The translations under genes and the position numbers were made by a program. From positions 1 through 64,000 of the forward strand of contig JAZAUS010000007.1 in NCBI GenBank assembly GCA_036342255.1: a stretch of DNA of 64,000 bases. The letters run 5' to 3'. This document shows, piece by piece, positions 19,374 to 28,475 of this stretch. How positions within the stretch are numbered: the first letter of the stretch is position 1; every line of letters begins with the position of its first letter. Under the pieces are notes generated by a model. That model searched no databases and was not told the DNA's origin. It was given only the letters and a program-made list of their open reading frames with translations. Source of the stretch: RUG11198 sp036342255 (GTDB lineage: Bacteria > Bacillota_I > Bacilli_A > RF39 > UBA660).

Positions 19374-19476
19374 TTATTATTCCTCCTTTATTATATGTTT
19401 AGTTTATCAAATATTATAAAATAAGTCAATATTTATATATGTATGACTGTAAAGTCGATTTTTATTTATAAAAAAA

Positions 19477-19503
19477 TAGCACTTAATAAAGTGCTATTTT
19501 TTT
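19477..19503 (-). terminator. intrinsic terminator of the 19494-20117 gene
   Basis: AAATAGCACTT / AAGTGCTATTT form an 11-bp stem with a T run on the minus strand; the left arm contains the TAG stop of the gene. It divides the cluster into at least two transcripts. Confidence 0.85.
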
Positions 19504-20117
19504 AATCTCCTTATTTTTGGAGCTGGTGTCTCGTTTTCGTAACAAGGTCTACCGTTTTTAAAAACTATTTTTTGTTGTGGTTTTACTTTTACAGATTTTT
19601 GTTTATTTATATGAGTTGGTTTTTCCCTTTTTATTACTTTGTTATTATTTGAATTATTTTTATTATAATTGTTATTAATTGAACCATAGTTTTGTTGTGG
19701 TTTTCTAGGGATAGTTTGTGCTTTATTATTATTTATAGTGTTTTGTTTCCCTGTTTGATAATTATTTTGTTTTGCTACTTTTATATTTCCTGTTTTTTTA
19801 TTATGAGCTTCCATTAGTTTTTTTGCTGGTATAAAGAATAATATGTTAGTAGCTAGCATTGTTGCACTTGCTATTGCAGCTAATGGTCCTCCAATTAGGG
19901 CTGGTACCATTAATAATGATAGTGGAATTGCTTTTGGTAATAATGCAATTACGTATAAGAACATTGGTGTTGTTAATATAATACCAGCTATTATTACTCT
20001 TATTAATATGTAATTAATAAATTTTGATGTTTCATTTATCTCTTCTAGTTTTTCAACTGTATTATTATTTCTTTTTTTATTATATTTTAATGATTGATTA
20101 ACACTTTTGCTTTGCAT
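19494..20117 (-). CDS. membrane protein with basic Asn/Lys-rich tail (cluster gene 4)
   Basis: 207 residues. Two hydrophobic segments (FINYILIRVIIAGIILTTPM and a long PLAAIASATMLATNILFF stretch with the region before it) make a hairpin or three-pass membrane part in residues 30-110. The remaining 95 residues are rich in Asn, Lys and Gln with no hydrophobic content. The tail is strongly basic (ends KIRRLKK) and could bind nucleic acid or acidic coiled coils; the giant neighbours are strongly acidic. It lies 33 bp downstream of the 792-residue gene. Confidence 0.75.
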   Translation of the reverse strand: MQSKSVNQSLKYNKKRNNNTVEKLEEINETSKFINYILIRVIIAGIILTTPMFLYVIALLPKAIPLSLLMVPALIGGPLAAIASATMLATNILFFIPAKKLMEAHNKKTGNIKVAKQNNYQTGKQNTINNNKAQTIPRKPQQNYGSINNNYNKNNSNNNKVIKREKPTHINKQKSVKVKPQQKIVFKNGRPCYENETPAPKIRRLKK

Positions 20118-20149
20118 TTTTACTACCCCCTTTAATATTTCCTACTCAA

Positions 20150-22528
20150 TTAATGTAATACTTTTGCTTTTTGTTTTACAGTTTCATCAAGAATCCATGC
20201 ATATTTTTCATTATCAACATTTGATGAGAAATGATCCCATAATTTACCATCACGTAATACTTGGCGATCTAATACTGCATTTTTACCTAATTTTGTATTT
20301 AAATGTGTATATCCTTCCCCATAACTGCTTCTATATCCATGTTCTATGTTACTTAAATCATAATGATTATTTAATTTAGTTGCTTCTAAACTAGATGTAT
20401 CAAGACTTGTTCCTGTATTTCCTGTTGCTTGTTGATGTCTTATTGCTATTTGTTCTTGTCTTGCTTGTGTTACATCATTATGACTTCCTTTTGAATCTGT
20501 AATAGTCTTGTTGCCTGTTTTATGATGTGTATCAGTTACATTTTTATTGCCTGTTCCTTTTCCATGATGTGTATCAGTTACATTTTTATCGCCTGTGCTT
20601 TCAGTTGATGAACTTTTTTGATTTACTGTTGGTTTGTTAATTGCTTTGTATAAATTTCCAGCTGCATATCCTACTCCAAATCCACCTAAGAACCATTTTC
20701 CATATCCTGATGATAAGAAGTTATTAACACATTTTACACTATTTAAGATAGCATTTTTAATAGGATGTTTTTCAGCATAATCCTCTGCACTTTGAATTTT
20801 TTCTATTCTAGCATTTACATTAGGTGCTATTCTATGAGCATAGATGTTTATTCCTACAATTCCTGCTGCTACAGCTATGGTTGCTGGAACTCCACTTACA
20901 ATCATTGCAGTTCCAAAACCTAATCCAAATCCTGCAGCACCAGATAATGCTTTAAGATACCATTTTTCTTCATTTTTAGTTGGTATTGTATTATTATTGT
21001 TATTATTGTTATTATTGTTATTATTATTATTATTATTGTTGTTATTGTTATTGTTATTGTTATTGTTATTATTGTTATTATTATTGTTGTTGTTCTTTTT
21101 ATCTTTTAGATTTTTTAATTCTTTTTCTAAATCTTCTCTATTTTTCTTTAAGTTGTCTAATTCTTTTTCAAGTTCTTCTTTTCTTTTCTTTAAATTATTT
21201 ATTTTATCTGTATTATCAATTACTTGATTATTATTATTATTTTCTATTTCTTTATTTAAATCTTCTAATTCTTTTTCAAGTTCTTCTTTTTCTTTTCTAA
21301 GATTATTTATTCTATTTTGTAGTTCTTCTTTTTCTTCTGGTGTTAATTCTTCAATTGGTGTTGTTGGAACATATTCTTCTTTTAATTTATTTAATCTTTC
21401 TAATTTCTTTTCAAGCTCTTCTTTTATATCATTTGTATATTCTTCTGTTTCTAATTGTTTTCTAATATCTAATATTTGTTGATATATTCTATTTCTTTCG
21501 TTTATTTTTTCTTGAACTTCATTAGTTAAAATATTATTTTTTCTTGTGTATGTTCCAACTTTTTGAGGTGAAACATCTAATTTTTCTTTTTCTTGATTGA
21601 TTTTTTCTTCTAATTCTGCAAGTCTTTTTTTATCTTGTTCATATTCTGGATACATCATATCAATTGGATTTAAATTTACAGCTTCTATTTTAGCTTTTAA
21701 TTCTTCATATTCTTTTTTAGCTTTTTTAAATTCTAATATTGAATTCTTTTCTTTGCTGTTAGGTCCAATTTCTTCATAATTGATGTTTGCTATTTCACTA
21801 TTTAATTGATTAAATCTCATGTTTAAATCTCTTAGTTGTTGTTCAAGTGCTTCTTTTCTTCTATTCTTTTCAGTATTGTATTCTTCTTTTGCTTTATTTA
21901 TTTGATTATCATAATATTCTTCTGGATCTAAAATTCCTTTTTGTTTTTGTTGTTGTTGAGAAGAATTATTTAATCTTTCATTTAATTCTTCTATTTCTTT
22001 ATCAATTTCATTTATTCTATTTTCTATTATCTCTTTTTCTTCTTCTAATTCTTCAGTTGATCTATTATTAGAGTTTGAATTAGTATTTTGTTCTTGCTCT
22101 AATCTTTCTATCTCTGCATCAATATTATTAATTTCTTCTGTAATTTCTTCTTGTCTAGCATCGTTTTCTCTAATTAAGTTTTCTATTCTTTCTATTTCAG
22201 CATCAATTTCTTCTTCATTTTCTTCTTCATTTTCTTCTTCTGATTGAGTTTGAACTGGTTGTTCAAGTGCTTCTTGAGCATTATACTCATCAAATAAATT
22301 ATCTAATGCATCTAGAACTTCATCTTTGTTATCTTTAAATTCTGGATATACTTGTTCAAAATTGTCATCAATTAAATCATAGATGAAATCTATCTCATCA
22401 TTATCTAATTTTCTAGAATTATTTAATTTTTCCGTTATTGAATTTAATGTATTAGCATCTCCTGCTTCTAAATTTACTTTTCTTTTTAATATATTTATTA
22501 CATCTAATATATTATTTCTATTTTCCAT
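20150..22528 (-). CDS. giant coiled-coil membrane protein with poly-Asn tract (cluster gene 5)
   Basis: 792 residues, paralogue of 16222-19092. Acidic N-terminal region, long coiled coil (about 100-500), then 35 consecutive Asn codons, then the conserved glycine-rich membrane block starting WYLKALSGAAGFGLGFG and a second one (WFLGGFGVGYAAGNLY). A T/H/G-rich spacer (NVTDTHHGKGTGNK, repeated) follows, and a C-terminal region with GKLWDHFSS and YAWILDETV resembles the SH3-like end of the paralogue. No signal peptide. First gene of the cluster, behind a TTGACA promoter with an inverted repeat. Function unknown. Confidence 0.8.
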   Translation of the reverse strand: MENRNNILDVINILKRKVNLEAGDANTLNSITEKLNNSRKLDNDEIDFIYDLIDDNFEQVYPEFKDNKDEVLDALDNLFDEYNAQEALEQPVQTQSEEENEEENEEEIDAEIERIENLIRENDARQEEITEEINNIDAEIERLEQEQNTNSNSNNRSTEELEEEKEIIENRINEIDKEIEELNERLNNSSQQQQKQKGILDPEEYYDNQINKAKEEYNTEKNRRKEALEQQLRDLNMRFNQLNSEIANINYEEIGPNSKEKNSILEFKKAKKEYEELKAKIEAVNLNPIDMMYPEYEQDKKRLAELEEKINQEKEKLDVSPQKVGTYTRKNNILTNEVQEKINERNRIYQQILDIRKQLETEEYTNDIKEELEKKLERLNKLKEEYVPTTPIEELTPEEKEELQNRINNLRKEKEELEKELEDLNKEIENNNNNQVIDNTDKINNLKKRKEELEKELDNLKKNREDLEKELKNLKDKKNNNNNNNNNNNNNNNNNNNNNNNNNNNNNNNNNNNTIPTKNEEKWYLKALSGAAGFGLGFGTAMIVSGVPATIAVAAGIVGINIYAHRIAPNVNARIEKIQSAEDYAEKHPIKNAILNSVKCVNNFLSSGYGKWFLGGFGVGYAAGNLYKAINKPTVNQKSSSTESTGDKNVTDTHHGKGTGNKNVTDTHHKTGNKTITDSKGSHNDVTQARQEQIAIRHQQATGNTGTSLDTSSLEATKLNNHYDLSNIEHGYRSSYGEGYTHLNTKLGKNAVLDRQVLRDGKLWDHFSSNVDNEKYAWILDETVKQKAKVLH
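20990..21094 (-). repeat. 35-codon asparagine trinucleotide repeat
   Basis: 105 bp made only of att and gtt triplets on the plus strand, that is AAT/AAC on the coding strand, giving 35 Asn in a row. The mix of AAT and AAC gives imperfect sub-repeats (tattattgt). Copy changes would keep the frame and vary linker length between the coiled coil and the membrane block. Confidence 0.95.
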
Positions 22529-22593
22529 TTTTAATCCCCCTGAATAGTTATTTTACTCTTTAATTTATTACTTTTTAGTAATATTTTCTTTGA

Positions 22594-22631
22594 GTGCTGT
22601 ATATATTAGCACAATTTGTTAATTTTGTCAA
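22594..22631 (-). promoter_or_regulatory. promoter with inverted repeat for the coiled-coil cluster
   Basis: On the minus strand TTGACA (22626-22631), a 17-bp spacer and TAATAT (22603-22608). GTGCT (22608-22612 read on the minus strand) and AGCAC (22594-22598) form a 5-bp inverted repeat that overlaps the -10, a possible operator. It lies about 70 bp upstream of the 792-residue gene. Confidence 0.55.
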
Positions 22632-22659
22632 CAATTAATTAATCTTTTGTTTATTTTCT

Positions 22660-23349
22660 TTATTTAAGGGATTTATATATATAACTGTATATTATTAAAT
22701 TTAATAAAGATAGTATTAATATATTTGAATTATATTGGAATAGAAAAAGAGAAGTTAGATTGATAAAAGAGTGAATTATGATTGGGTAGAGTATGTTATG
22801 GTGTTTTGAATATACTACATTAATAATTATTGATATTATGAATGAGAATATAATATTTCTTATATTTATATGAATTATTGCAAAGATGAGACTATTGATG
22901 ATAATTGAATTATTTTTATTATTAAATTTAAGTAATTTATGAAGAAAAATATATCTAAATATTATTTCTTCATAAATTGGTCCTATAAGGCATGAAGATA
23001 TTATCTTAATAGTAGGTGATATGTTTTGTTTTATGGGAGTAGGGGCAAATATTTTAAATAGTATCATGTTTAATAAACATGATAGTGATATGCTTATAGA
23101 TAATAATGGTAAGATATAAATATATTTTATTTTTTCTTCTTTTACTTTATTATGTATAAATAATGTTAATGATGAGATTAATAGATATAATATTATTATA
23201 ATTGGTAGTTTATTATTAATAAATTGGTTAATATCTTTATTAATAAGTAATTTATATATATAACATGATGCTATAATTATTAAATATTGTACTATATAGG
23301 TTATTATTATAATTCTTAATGAATTAATTAATCTTTTTAGATAAGTCAT
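22660..23349 (-). CDS. CPBP-family intramembrane metalloprotease
   Basis: 229 residues, about seven hydrophobic helices. The family motifs are visible: EEIIFR in PIYEEIIFRYIFLH (paired glutamates and arginine), then FAIIHIN with the histidine of motif 3. The family (CAAX/Abi) cleaves within the membrane and in bacteria is often tied to bacteriocin immunity or secretion; the substrate here is unknown. It is a lone gene on the minus strand, divergent from the HIT gene. Confidence 0.82.
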   Translation of the reverse strand: MTYLKRLINSLRIIIITYIVQYLIIIASCYIYKLLINKDINQFINNKLPIIIILYLLISSLTLFIHNKVKEEKIKYIYILPLLSISISLSCLLNMILFKIFAPTPIKQNISPTIKIISSCLIGPIYEEIIFRYIFLHKLLKFNNKNNSIIINSLIFAIIHINIRNIIFSFIISIIINVVYSKHHNILYPIIIHSFINLTSLFLFQYNSNILILSLLNLIIYSYIYKSLK

Positions 23350-23455
23350 TATATCACCATTATAAATATATAATAATAGTTATAATTTTTATTATTATTA
23401 AGCAATTTGATAGGTTTGGGATATTATATAAAAAAATATTTGCTGTGTGTTCACA

Positions 23456-23502
23456 AAAAAATCAACCTTTAGATTGATTTTTATTTTTATTTAATTTATA
23501 CT
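23456..23502 (+). promoter_or_regulatory. inverted repeat and candidate promoter before the HIT gene
   Basis: AAATCAA and TTGATTT form an inverted repeat (about 23459-23480) whose right arm is also a -35 (TTGATT 23474-23479), 17 bp before TATACT (23497-23502). The same hairpin followed by T residues could act as a terminator. Either reading is possible; the leader would be very short. Confidence 0.35.
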
Positions 23503-23519
23503 ATTGTAGAGGAAGTGAA

Positions 23520-23882
23520 ATGATGGATATATTTTGTAAAATAGTTAGTGGAGAAATAGCTAGTAATAAGATATATGAAGATGGGAAAGTAATTGTAATA
23601 TTGGATTTAAATCCTAGAAGTAATGGACATTCTTTAATTATTCCTAAGAAGCATTATGATGATATTTATGATGTTGATGAAGATATTTTAAATCATATGT
23701 TTAAAGTTGCTCGTGATATTAATAAATTATGTGAAAAGAAGTTACATAGTAATGGAGCAAGCTTTGAAATTAATTATGGGATAGCTCAGGAAGTTAAACA
23801 TATTCATCTGCATATTATACCTAGATATAAATATGAAGATATAGCTGATCCAAAAGAGATATATAAAGTATTACAATCCTAA
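23520..23882 (+). CDS. HIT-family nucleotide-binding protein
   Basis: 120 residues. The histidine triad HIHLHIIPRY is near the C-terminus, and the N-terminal MDIFCKIVSGEIASNKIY is the typical Hint/HIT opening. Family members hydrolyse adenylated compounds such as AMP-lysine or dinucleoside polyphosphates. Two tandem ATGs follow GAGGAAGTG; the second (23523) may be the real start. A terminator lies at the stop codon. Confidence 0.93.
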   Translation: MMDIFCKIVSGEIASNKIYEDGKVIVILDLNPRSNGHSLIIPKKHYDDIYDVDEDILNHMFKVARDINKLCEKKLHSNGASFEINYGIAQEVKHIHLHIIPRYKYEDIADPKEIYKVLQS

Positions 23883-23905
23883 TAATTTGGGATTGTTTTA
23901 TTTTG
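23873..23905 (+). terminator. intrinsic terminator of the HIT gene
   Basis: ACAATCC / GGATTGT stem (7 bp, 10-base loop) followed by a T-rich run; the left arm overlaps the end of the gene. Confidence 0.8.
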
Positions 23906-23983
23906 GTATAACATTGATTTTTATAATTAGATAATATATAATTATTGGTAGTTAAGGAATATAATGAATTAGGAGGGATATTG

Positions 23984-25384
23984 ATGAGATTATATAATAC
24001 ACTTAGTAAAAAAGTTGAAGATTTTATTCCTAATAAGGGTAAAGAAGTTAATATGTATACATGTGGGCCTACTGTTTATCATTATTCTCATATTGGTAAT
24101 TTAAGAACTTATATATCAGAAGATGTTTTAGAAAAAGCTTTGAACTATTTGGGATATAAAGTCAATCGAGTTATGAATATTACTGATGTCGGTCATTTGG
24201 TTGGAGATGGAGATAGTGGTGAAGATAAAATGTTAGTTGCTACTAAGAGAGAACATAAATCTTCTATGGAGATAGCTAAATTTTATACGGATGCCTTTAA
24301 AAAAGATTGTGAATGTTTAAATATTAAATGGCCTGATGTTGTTATTCCAGCTACTTCTAATATTGATATGTATATAGAGATGATTACTAAATTATTAGAG
24401 GATGGGTATGCATATATAAGTGATGGTAATGTTTATTTTGATACAACAAAGTTTCCTAATTATTATGAGTTATCTGGTAGAAATGCTGATGATTTAATGA
24501 TTGCTGTTAGAGAAGATATAAAAGATGATAAATCTAAAAAGAATCCTTTTGATTTTGGCTTATGGTTTACTAATTCTAAATTTGATAATCAAGAATTACA
24601 ATGGGATAGTCCATGGGGGAGAGGTTATCCTGGATGGCATATAGAGTGTTCTGGTATAAGTATTAAATACTTAGGTGACTATTTGGATATTCATTGTGGT
24701 GCTGAAGATGCAATATTTCCTCATCATACTAATGAAATTGCTCAAAGTGAGGCTTATTTGGGTCATAAGTGGTGTAATTATTGGATACATATGGGATTTT
24801 TAAATGATAAGGGTGGTAAAATGAGTAAAAGTAAGGGGGAATTTTTAACAATAGACTTATTAAAAGATAAGGGATATAATCCTATTGCTTATAGGTATTT
24901 ATGTTTAAATAGTTATTATCATAATACTTTATCGTTTAGCTATGATATATTGGATGGAGCAACAAGAGAATTTAATAAGTTAAAGAATAAAACTCTTTCT
25001 TTAACTGAAGATGGTAAGTTGAATAAAGAATTCTTTAATAAGTATAATGACAGATTTAAAGAGGCTTTGGAAAATGATTTAAATACTTCTACTTGTATTA
25101 CTATTATTTATGATTTGCTTAAGGATAAAGAGGTAAATGATATGACTAAAAGAGAAATAATTAAGAGCTTTGATAAGGTTTTATCATTAGATTTATTAAT
25201 AAAGGATGATGTAGATATTGATAAAGATATGGAAAAATATATTAATGATATGATAGAGAAGCGTAATAATTATAAAAAGAATAAGGAATATGATAAGGCT
25301 GATGAGATAAGAGATGAATTAAAAGATAAAGGAATTATAATTAAAGATACTAGAGATGGAACTACATATGAATTAATAGGGTAG
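23984..25384 (+). CDS. cysS: cysteinyl-tRNA synthetase
   Basis: 466 residues from ATG 23984, with AGGAGG at 23971-23976. A longer frame from a TTG at 23945 is rejected because it runs through the ribosome site. Class I motifs are present: HYSHIGNLRTY (HIGH) and KMSKSKG (KMSKS). The zinc ligands include the Cys of MYTCGPT, Cys in HIECSGI and the HHTNE histidine/glutamate. Charges tRNA(Cys). Its stop is 9 bp before the start of the next gene, so the two probably share a message. Confidence 0.97.
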   Translation: MRLYNTLSKKVEDFIPNKGKEVNMYTCGPTVYHYSHIGNLRTYISEDVLEKALNYLGYKVNRVMNITDVGHLVGDGDSGEDKMLVATKREHKSSMEIAKFYTDAFKKDCECLNIKWPDVVIPATSNIDMYIEMITKLLEDGYAYISDGNVYFDTTKFPNYYELSGRNADDLMIAVREDIKDDKSKKNPFDFGLWFTNSKFDNQELQWDSPWGRGYPGWHIECSGISIKYLGDYLDIHCGAEDAIFPHHTNEIAQSEAYLGHKWCNYWIHMGFLNDKGGKMSKSKGEFLTIDLLKDKGYNPIAYRYLCLNSYYHNTLSFSYDILDGATREFNKLKNKTLSLTEDGKLNKEFFNKYNDRFKEALENDLNTSTCITIIYDLLKDKEVNDMTKREIIKSFDKVLSLDLLIKDDVDIDKDMEKYINDMIEKRNNYKKNKEYDKADEIRDELKDKGIIIKDTRDGTTYELIG

Positions 25385-25393
25385 GTGATTGTT

Positions 25394-26083
25394 ATGTATT
25401 TAGGAATTGATTATACTTATATTTTTGTTATAATTGGTGCAATAATAGTTGCTATTGCACAAGCCGGGGTAATGGGTAGTTATAAAAAATATAGAGAGAT
25501 AGATAGTAATACTAGGATGAGAGGTAAAGATGTTGCTAGAAAGATATTGGATGCTAATGGATTGGAAAATGTAAAGGTTAAAGAAGTTGGTGGAGAACTA
25601 ACTGATCATTATAATCCTAGTGATAAGACAGTAAATTTATCTAGTGATATTTATAGTGGTGATAGTATAGCTGCTGTAGCTGTGGCTGCTCATGAATGTG
25701 GACATGCTATTCAAGATAAGAATGGATATTTCTTTCTTAAATTTAGACATGGGTTAGTTCCATTGGCTAATTTATGTTCACAGCTTGGATATATAGTTAT
25801 ATTAATTGGAATTGGAGCTGGTGTCTTTAATATTTCATTAATTGGAATAGTTCTATTAGGTGTTATACTTTTATTTCATTTAGTTACTTTACCTGTTGAA
25901 TTTAATGCTTCAAATAGGGCTAAAAAGCAACTTAAAAGTCTTAATATAACAAATAATGGTAGTGATAGTGGAATTAGTAAAATGTTATATGCTGCTGGTA
26001 TGACTTATGTTGCTTCACTTGCTAGTAATTTTTTACAAATATTTAGATTAATTTTAATAGCTTTATCTAGAAGAAGAGATTAA
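25394..26083 (+). CDS. membrane zinc metallopeptidase, YugP type
   Basis: 229 residues from ATG 25394 with AGGTGA upstream; an earlier in-frame GTG is part of that site. It has an N-terminal membrane segment (YIFVIIGAIIVAIAQAGVMG), the zinc motif HECGH in AAHECGHAIQ near residue 105, and two or three further hydrophobic segments. It matches the YugP-type neutral zinc metallopeptidase family, whose substrate is unknown. It follows cysS at 9 bp and ends at a terminator. Confidence 0.9.
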   Translation: MYLGIDYTYIFVIIGAIIVAIAQAGVMGSYKKYREIDSNTRMRGKDVARKILDANGLENVKVKEVGGELTDHYNPSDKTVNLSSDIYSGDSIAAVAVAAHECGHAIQDKNGYFFLKFRHGLVPLANLCSQLGYIVILIGIGAGVFNISLIGIVLLGVILLFHLVTLPVEFNASNRAKKQLKSLNITNNGSDSGISKMLYAAGMTYVASLASNFLQIFRLILIALSRRRD

Positions 26084-26094
26084 TAATTAGTACT

Positions 26095-26124
26095 AAAAAA
26101 GATGTTTTTAAAACATCTTTTTTT
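26095..26124 (+). terminator. intrinsic terminator after the YugP-type gene
   Basis: AAAAAAGATGTTT / AAACATCTTTTTT stem with a 3-base loop and a T run. Confidence 0.9.
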
Positions 26125-26162
26125 AAAAATATGATATACTTAATAAAATAGGAGTGATTTAA

Positions 26163-27689
26163 ATGGATAAAGTTAATAATAGTATGGATTTAAAAACGAA
26201 GATTGAAGAACTTAGATATTCATCTATAGAAGAAAAAAAAGCTTTTCTAAAAAATAATTCTTTATTTTTGAAAAATATGCCTTTAATAGATTTGCTTTTT
26301 TTACAAGATATGTTTGGTATTAGTTTAGAAGATTTATATAATATTATGGCTAAACATCGTCATAAAAAGAATTTTGATTATTATAATGTAAGTCTTATTA
26401 CATCTTTTTTAATAGATGCTAGTGTTGGTAAAAAGTCTTATTTAACTTTAATTAAAAATTTATCATCTTTAACTGGAGTTACATTTGTTGATGCTTTAAG
26501 TAATACATCAAAAAATAATTATGATTTGTTTTTATTTAAAGTTCAAAAAATTGAAAAGACATTTAATAACTGGAAAACATGTTATAATATGAACCAAGAT
26601 TTTTGGAAACTTAGTTTTTTTAAATATATGGCAGGTGGTATTAAAGTTTCTGAAGAAGAAAAAAATGATTGTTTAAGAATTATTAATGACGCTATTGAAA
26701 ATAATAAAAATGGAAATATTGTTGAATTAGATAAGTCTTTATTTGCTAAATCATATCCTGATAGTTTATATCTAATTGGAAGCTATTATGATAGTTTATT
26801 ATATGCATGTAAAAAGAAAAAGCCTAATGTTAATTGGCAAACAACATTTAATAAAGATATGTTTGCTATGTTAATGATTTATGCTCCTTATTTAGCTACT
26901 TTGTCACTTGATGAAATTGGTAAATGTAATAAAAAGCTTAATATAAATATGAAAAATATGACTGAATTAATGATAAATTATAAATCTTTATTTTTAGATA
27001 AGTCTAAGAATTTTAATACAGATGAAGTAAATATTATAAAAGCTATTGTCTATGATATATTAGAGAAAGGGTGTAAAAAAGCGAAAATTATAGAGAAATA
27101 TGGATTGAATACTTATCTTTTTGATGATTATATTGAAAAATTAAAGGAAATTGATATTGATTCATATAATCAAGTTAAGAAAGCTTTTAACGATAATATG
27201 CTTAGTTATTTTTACTTTATGAAAGATTTTATACAGATTTTATATGAATATATTGTAAATGGTATTATTGTTAAAGATAAGAAAGTGTCTTTTACGATGC
27301 TTGATTATTATAGTTTATCAAATGGATTGTCCTCAAAAGAGGTAATTGATTTTATGAATAATAATAAGTATAATCCAGATATACAGCCTTTTAGATCAAG
27401 AATATTACAATTTTTTTCAAAATCAAAAAATGTTGGTTTATTAGAATCTGCAAAAACATTTTCAGATAAGAGTATAGTTATTACATCTGGTGGTAATACT
27501 GTGGAATTTGATTTAGAAAAATCTAAAGAAATAATCGAGTATTTAAATCAAAATAAAATTCCAGCAAATCATTCTATTGTAATGGCAGCAGCTTCAAGAT
27601 ATACAAGAGGAGATGAAATTCTTCCTTTTAAGAAATTATTTGAAGAAAGAATAGTAGAAGAAGATATTAATGTTCATATAAAAAAATAA
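26163..27689 (+). CDS. hypothetical helical protein, 508 residues
   Basis: A cytoplasmic protein of 508 residues, predominantly helical, lysine- and asparagine-rich, without membrane segments. I recognise no domain. The N-terminal 60 residues (IEELRYSSIEEKKAFLKNN) and a short helix-turn-helix-like stretch around CKKAKIIEKYGLNTYLFDDY near residue 305 are the only parts that hint at nucleic-acid binding, and this is weak. It follows GGAGTGA and is 14 bp upstream of a membrane protein gene; the two look like an operon. Confidence 0.75.
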   Translation: MDKVNNSMDLKTKIEELRYSSIEEKKAFLKNNSLFLKNMPLIDLLFLQDMFGISLEDLYNIMAKHRHKKNFDYYNVSLITSFLIDASVGKKSYLTLIKNLSSLTGVTFVDALSNTSKNNYDLFLFKVQKIEKTFNNWKTCYNMNQDFWKLSFFKYMAGGIKVSEEEKNDCLRIINDAIENNKNGNIVELDKSLFAKSYPDSLYLIGSYYDSLLYACKKKKPNVNWQTTFNKDMFAMLMIYAPYLATLSLDEIGKCNKKLNINMKNMTELMINYKSLFLDKSKNFNTDEVNIIKAIVYDILEKGCKKAKIIEKYGLNTYLFDDYIEKLKEIDIDSYNQVKKAFNDNMLSYFYFMKDFIQILYEYIVNGIIVKDKKVSFTMLDYYSLSNGLSSKEVIDFMNNNKYNPDIQPFRSRILQFFSKSKNVGLLESAKTFSDKSIVITSGGNTVEFDLEKSKEIIEYLNQNKIPANHSIVMAAASRYTRGDEILPFKKLFEERIVEEDINVHIKK

Positions 27690-27703
27690 TAGGAGGTTTG
27701 TAA

Positions 27704-28447
27704 ATGAAAAAATTTATAGTTGGAATATTTAGTTTTATTCTTTTGAATTTGTTTATATTACTTGCTTTTAATATGAATGTTAAGAATATAATGAACGATT
27801 TAATAAATAGTAGTGGAATGGATAAACAAATTAATAATTTATTGAGTATTTATTTTAATAAGAATGGTATTGATGTTGTTGATGAAAAGGATATTGATGA
27901 TATAGTTGATAAATATATGGATATGGTTATTAATAATGAAGATGAAGAAGCTAGTGATTTAATAGTTGATATAATTAATAAAAAAAGAGAAAAAATTAAA
28001 TCATACGGGGTTAAAGATGAGGAAATAGATAGAATAATATATGAAATAGAAGCTAACGTTAGTGGTGATAGTAATAAAATAGATAATTATTTATCAAATG
28101 AAAAAAAGATAGGTTTAATGGTTTATAAGATGATATCTTCTCATGAGATAAGAAATTATACAATAATTGGAATTATGATATGCTGTTTAATGCTATTAAT
28201 TATAAATAAGTTGGTAGCTTTAAAAGATATTGGTATTAGTTTGTTTGCTGCTGGTGTTCTAATTAAGGGAGCAGAAGTGTTATTGGAAAAAATATTGATG
28301 AATGATGATATAAAAGAAAAGATAGGGGATGTAAATCTTAATTTTTCTGGATTTGATAATTTTATATATATTTATATTGCTAGTGGTGTAATATTAATAG
28401 TGATGTATATATTTTATTATTTTATAAAAAAAGATAAAAAAGCTTAA
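27704..28447 (+). CDS. hypothetical four-helix membrane protein
   Basis: 247 residues. One N-terminal hydrophobic helix (FIVGIFSFILLNLFILLAF), an acidic domain of about 125 residues, then three hydrophobic helices in the C-terminal third (IIGIMICCLMLLIINKLVAL; a GISLFAAGVLIKGAEVLL segment; and IYIYIASGVILIVMYIFYYF). The acidic domain would lie outside the membrane if the first helix acts as signal anchor. AGGAGG precedes the start. No family recognised; it is paired with the 508-residue gene upstream. Confidence 0.75.
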   Translation: MKKFIVGIFSFILLNLFILLAFNMNVKNIMNDLINSSGMDKQINNLLSIYFNKNGIDVVDEKDIDDIVDKYMDMVINNEDEEASDLIVDIINKKREKIKSYGVKDEEIDRIIYEIEANVSGDSNKIDNYLSNEKKIGLMVYKMISSHEIRNYTIIGIMICCLMLLIINKLVALKDIGISLFAAGVLIKGAEVLLEKILMNDDIKEKIGDVNLNFSGFDNFIYIYIASGVILIVMYIFYYFIKKDKKA

Positions 28448-28475
28448 TACTGTAAACTTTTTTATCTTTTTTTTG
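28428..28475. terminator. bidirectional terminator
   Basis: AAAAAGATAAAAAAG pairs with CTTTTTTATCTTTTT across a 14-base loop; it lies between the convergent ends of the membrane protein gene and the 62-residue gene. Confidence 0.8.

Noticed and set aside
20980..21300. Leu/Tyr-rich open frames opposite the poly-Asn tract
   Set aside because: They are antisense products of the trinucleotide repeat and have no ribosome site.
23945..23983. Longer cysS start at TTG 23945
   Set aside because: It would translate through the AGGAGG site; ATG 23984 fits the family start.
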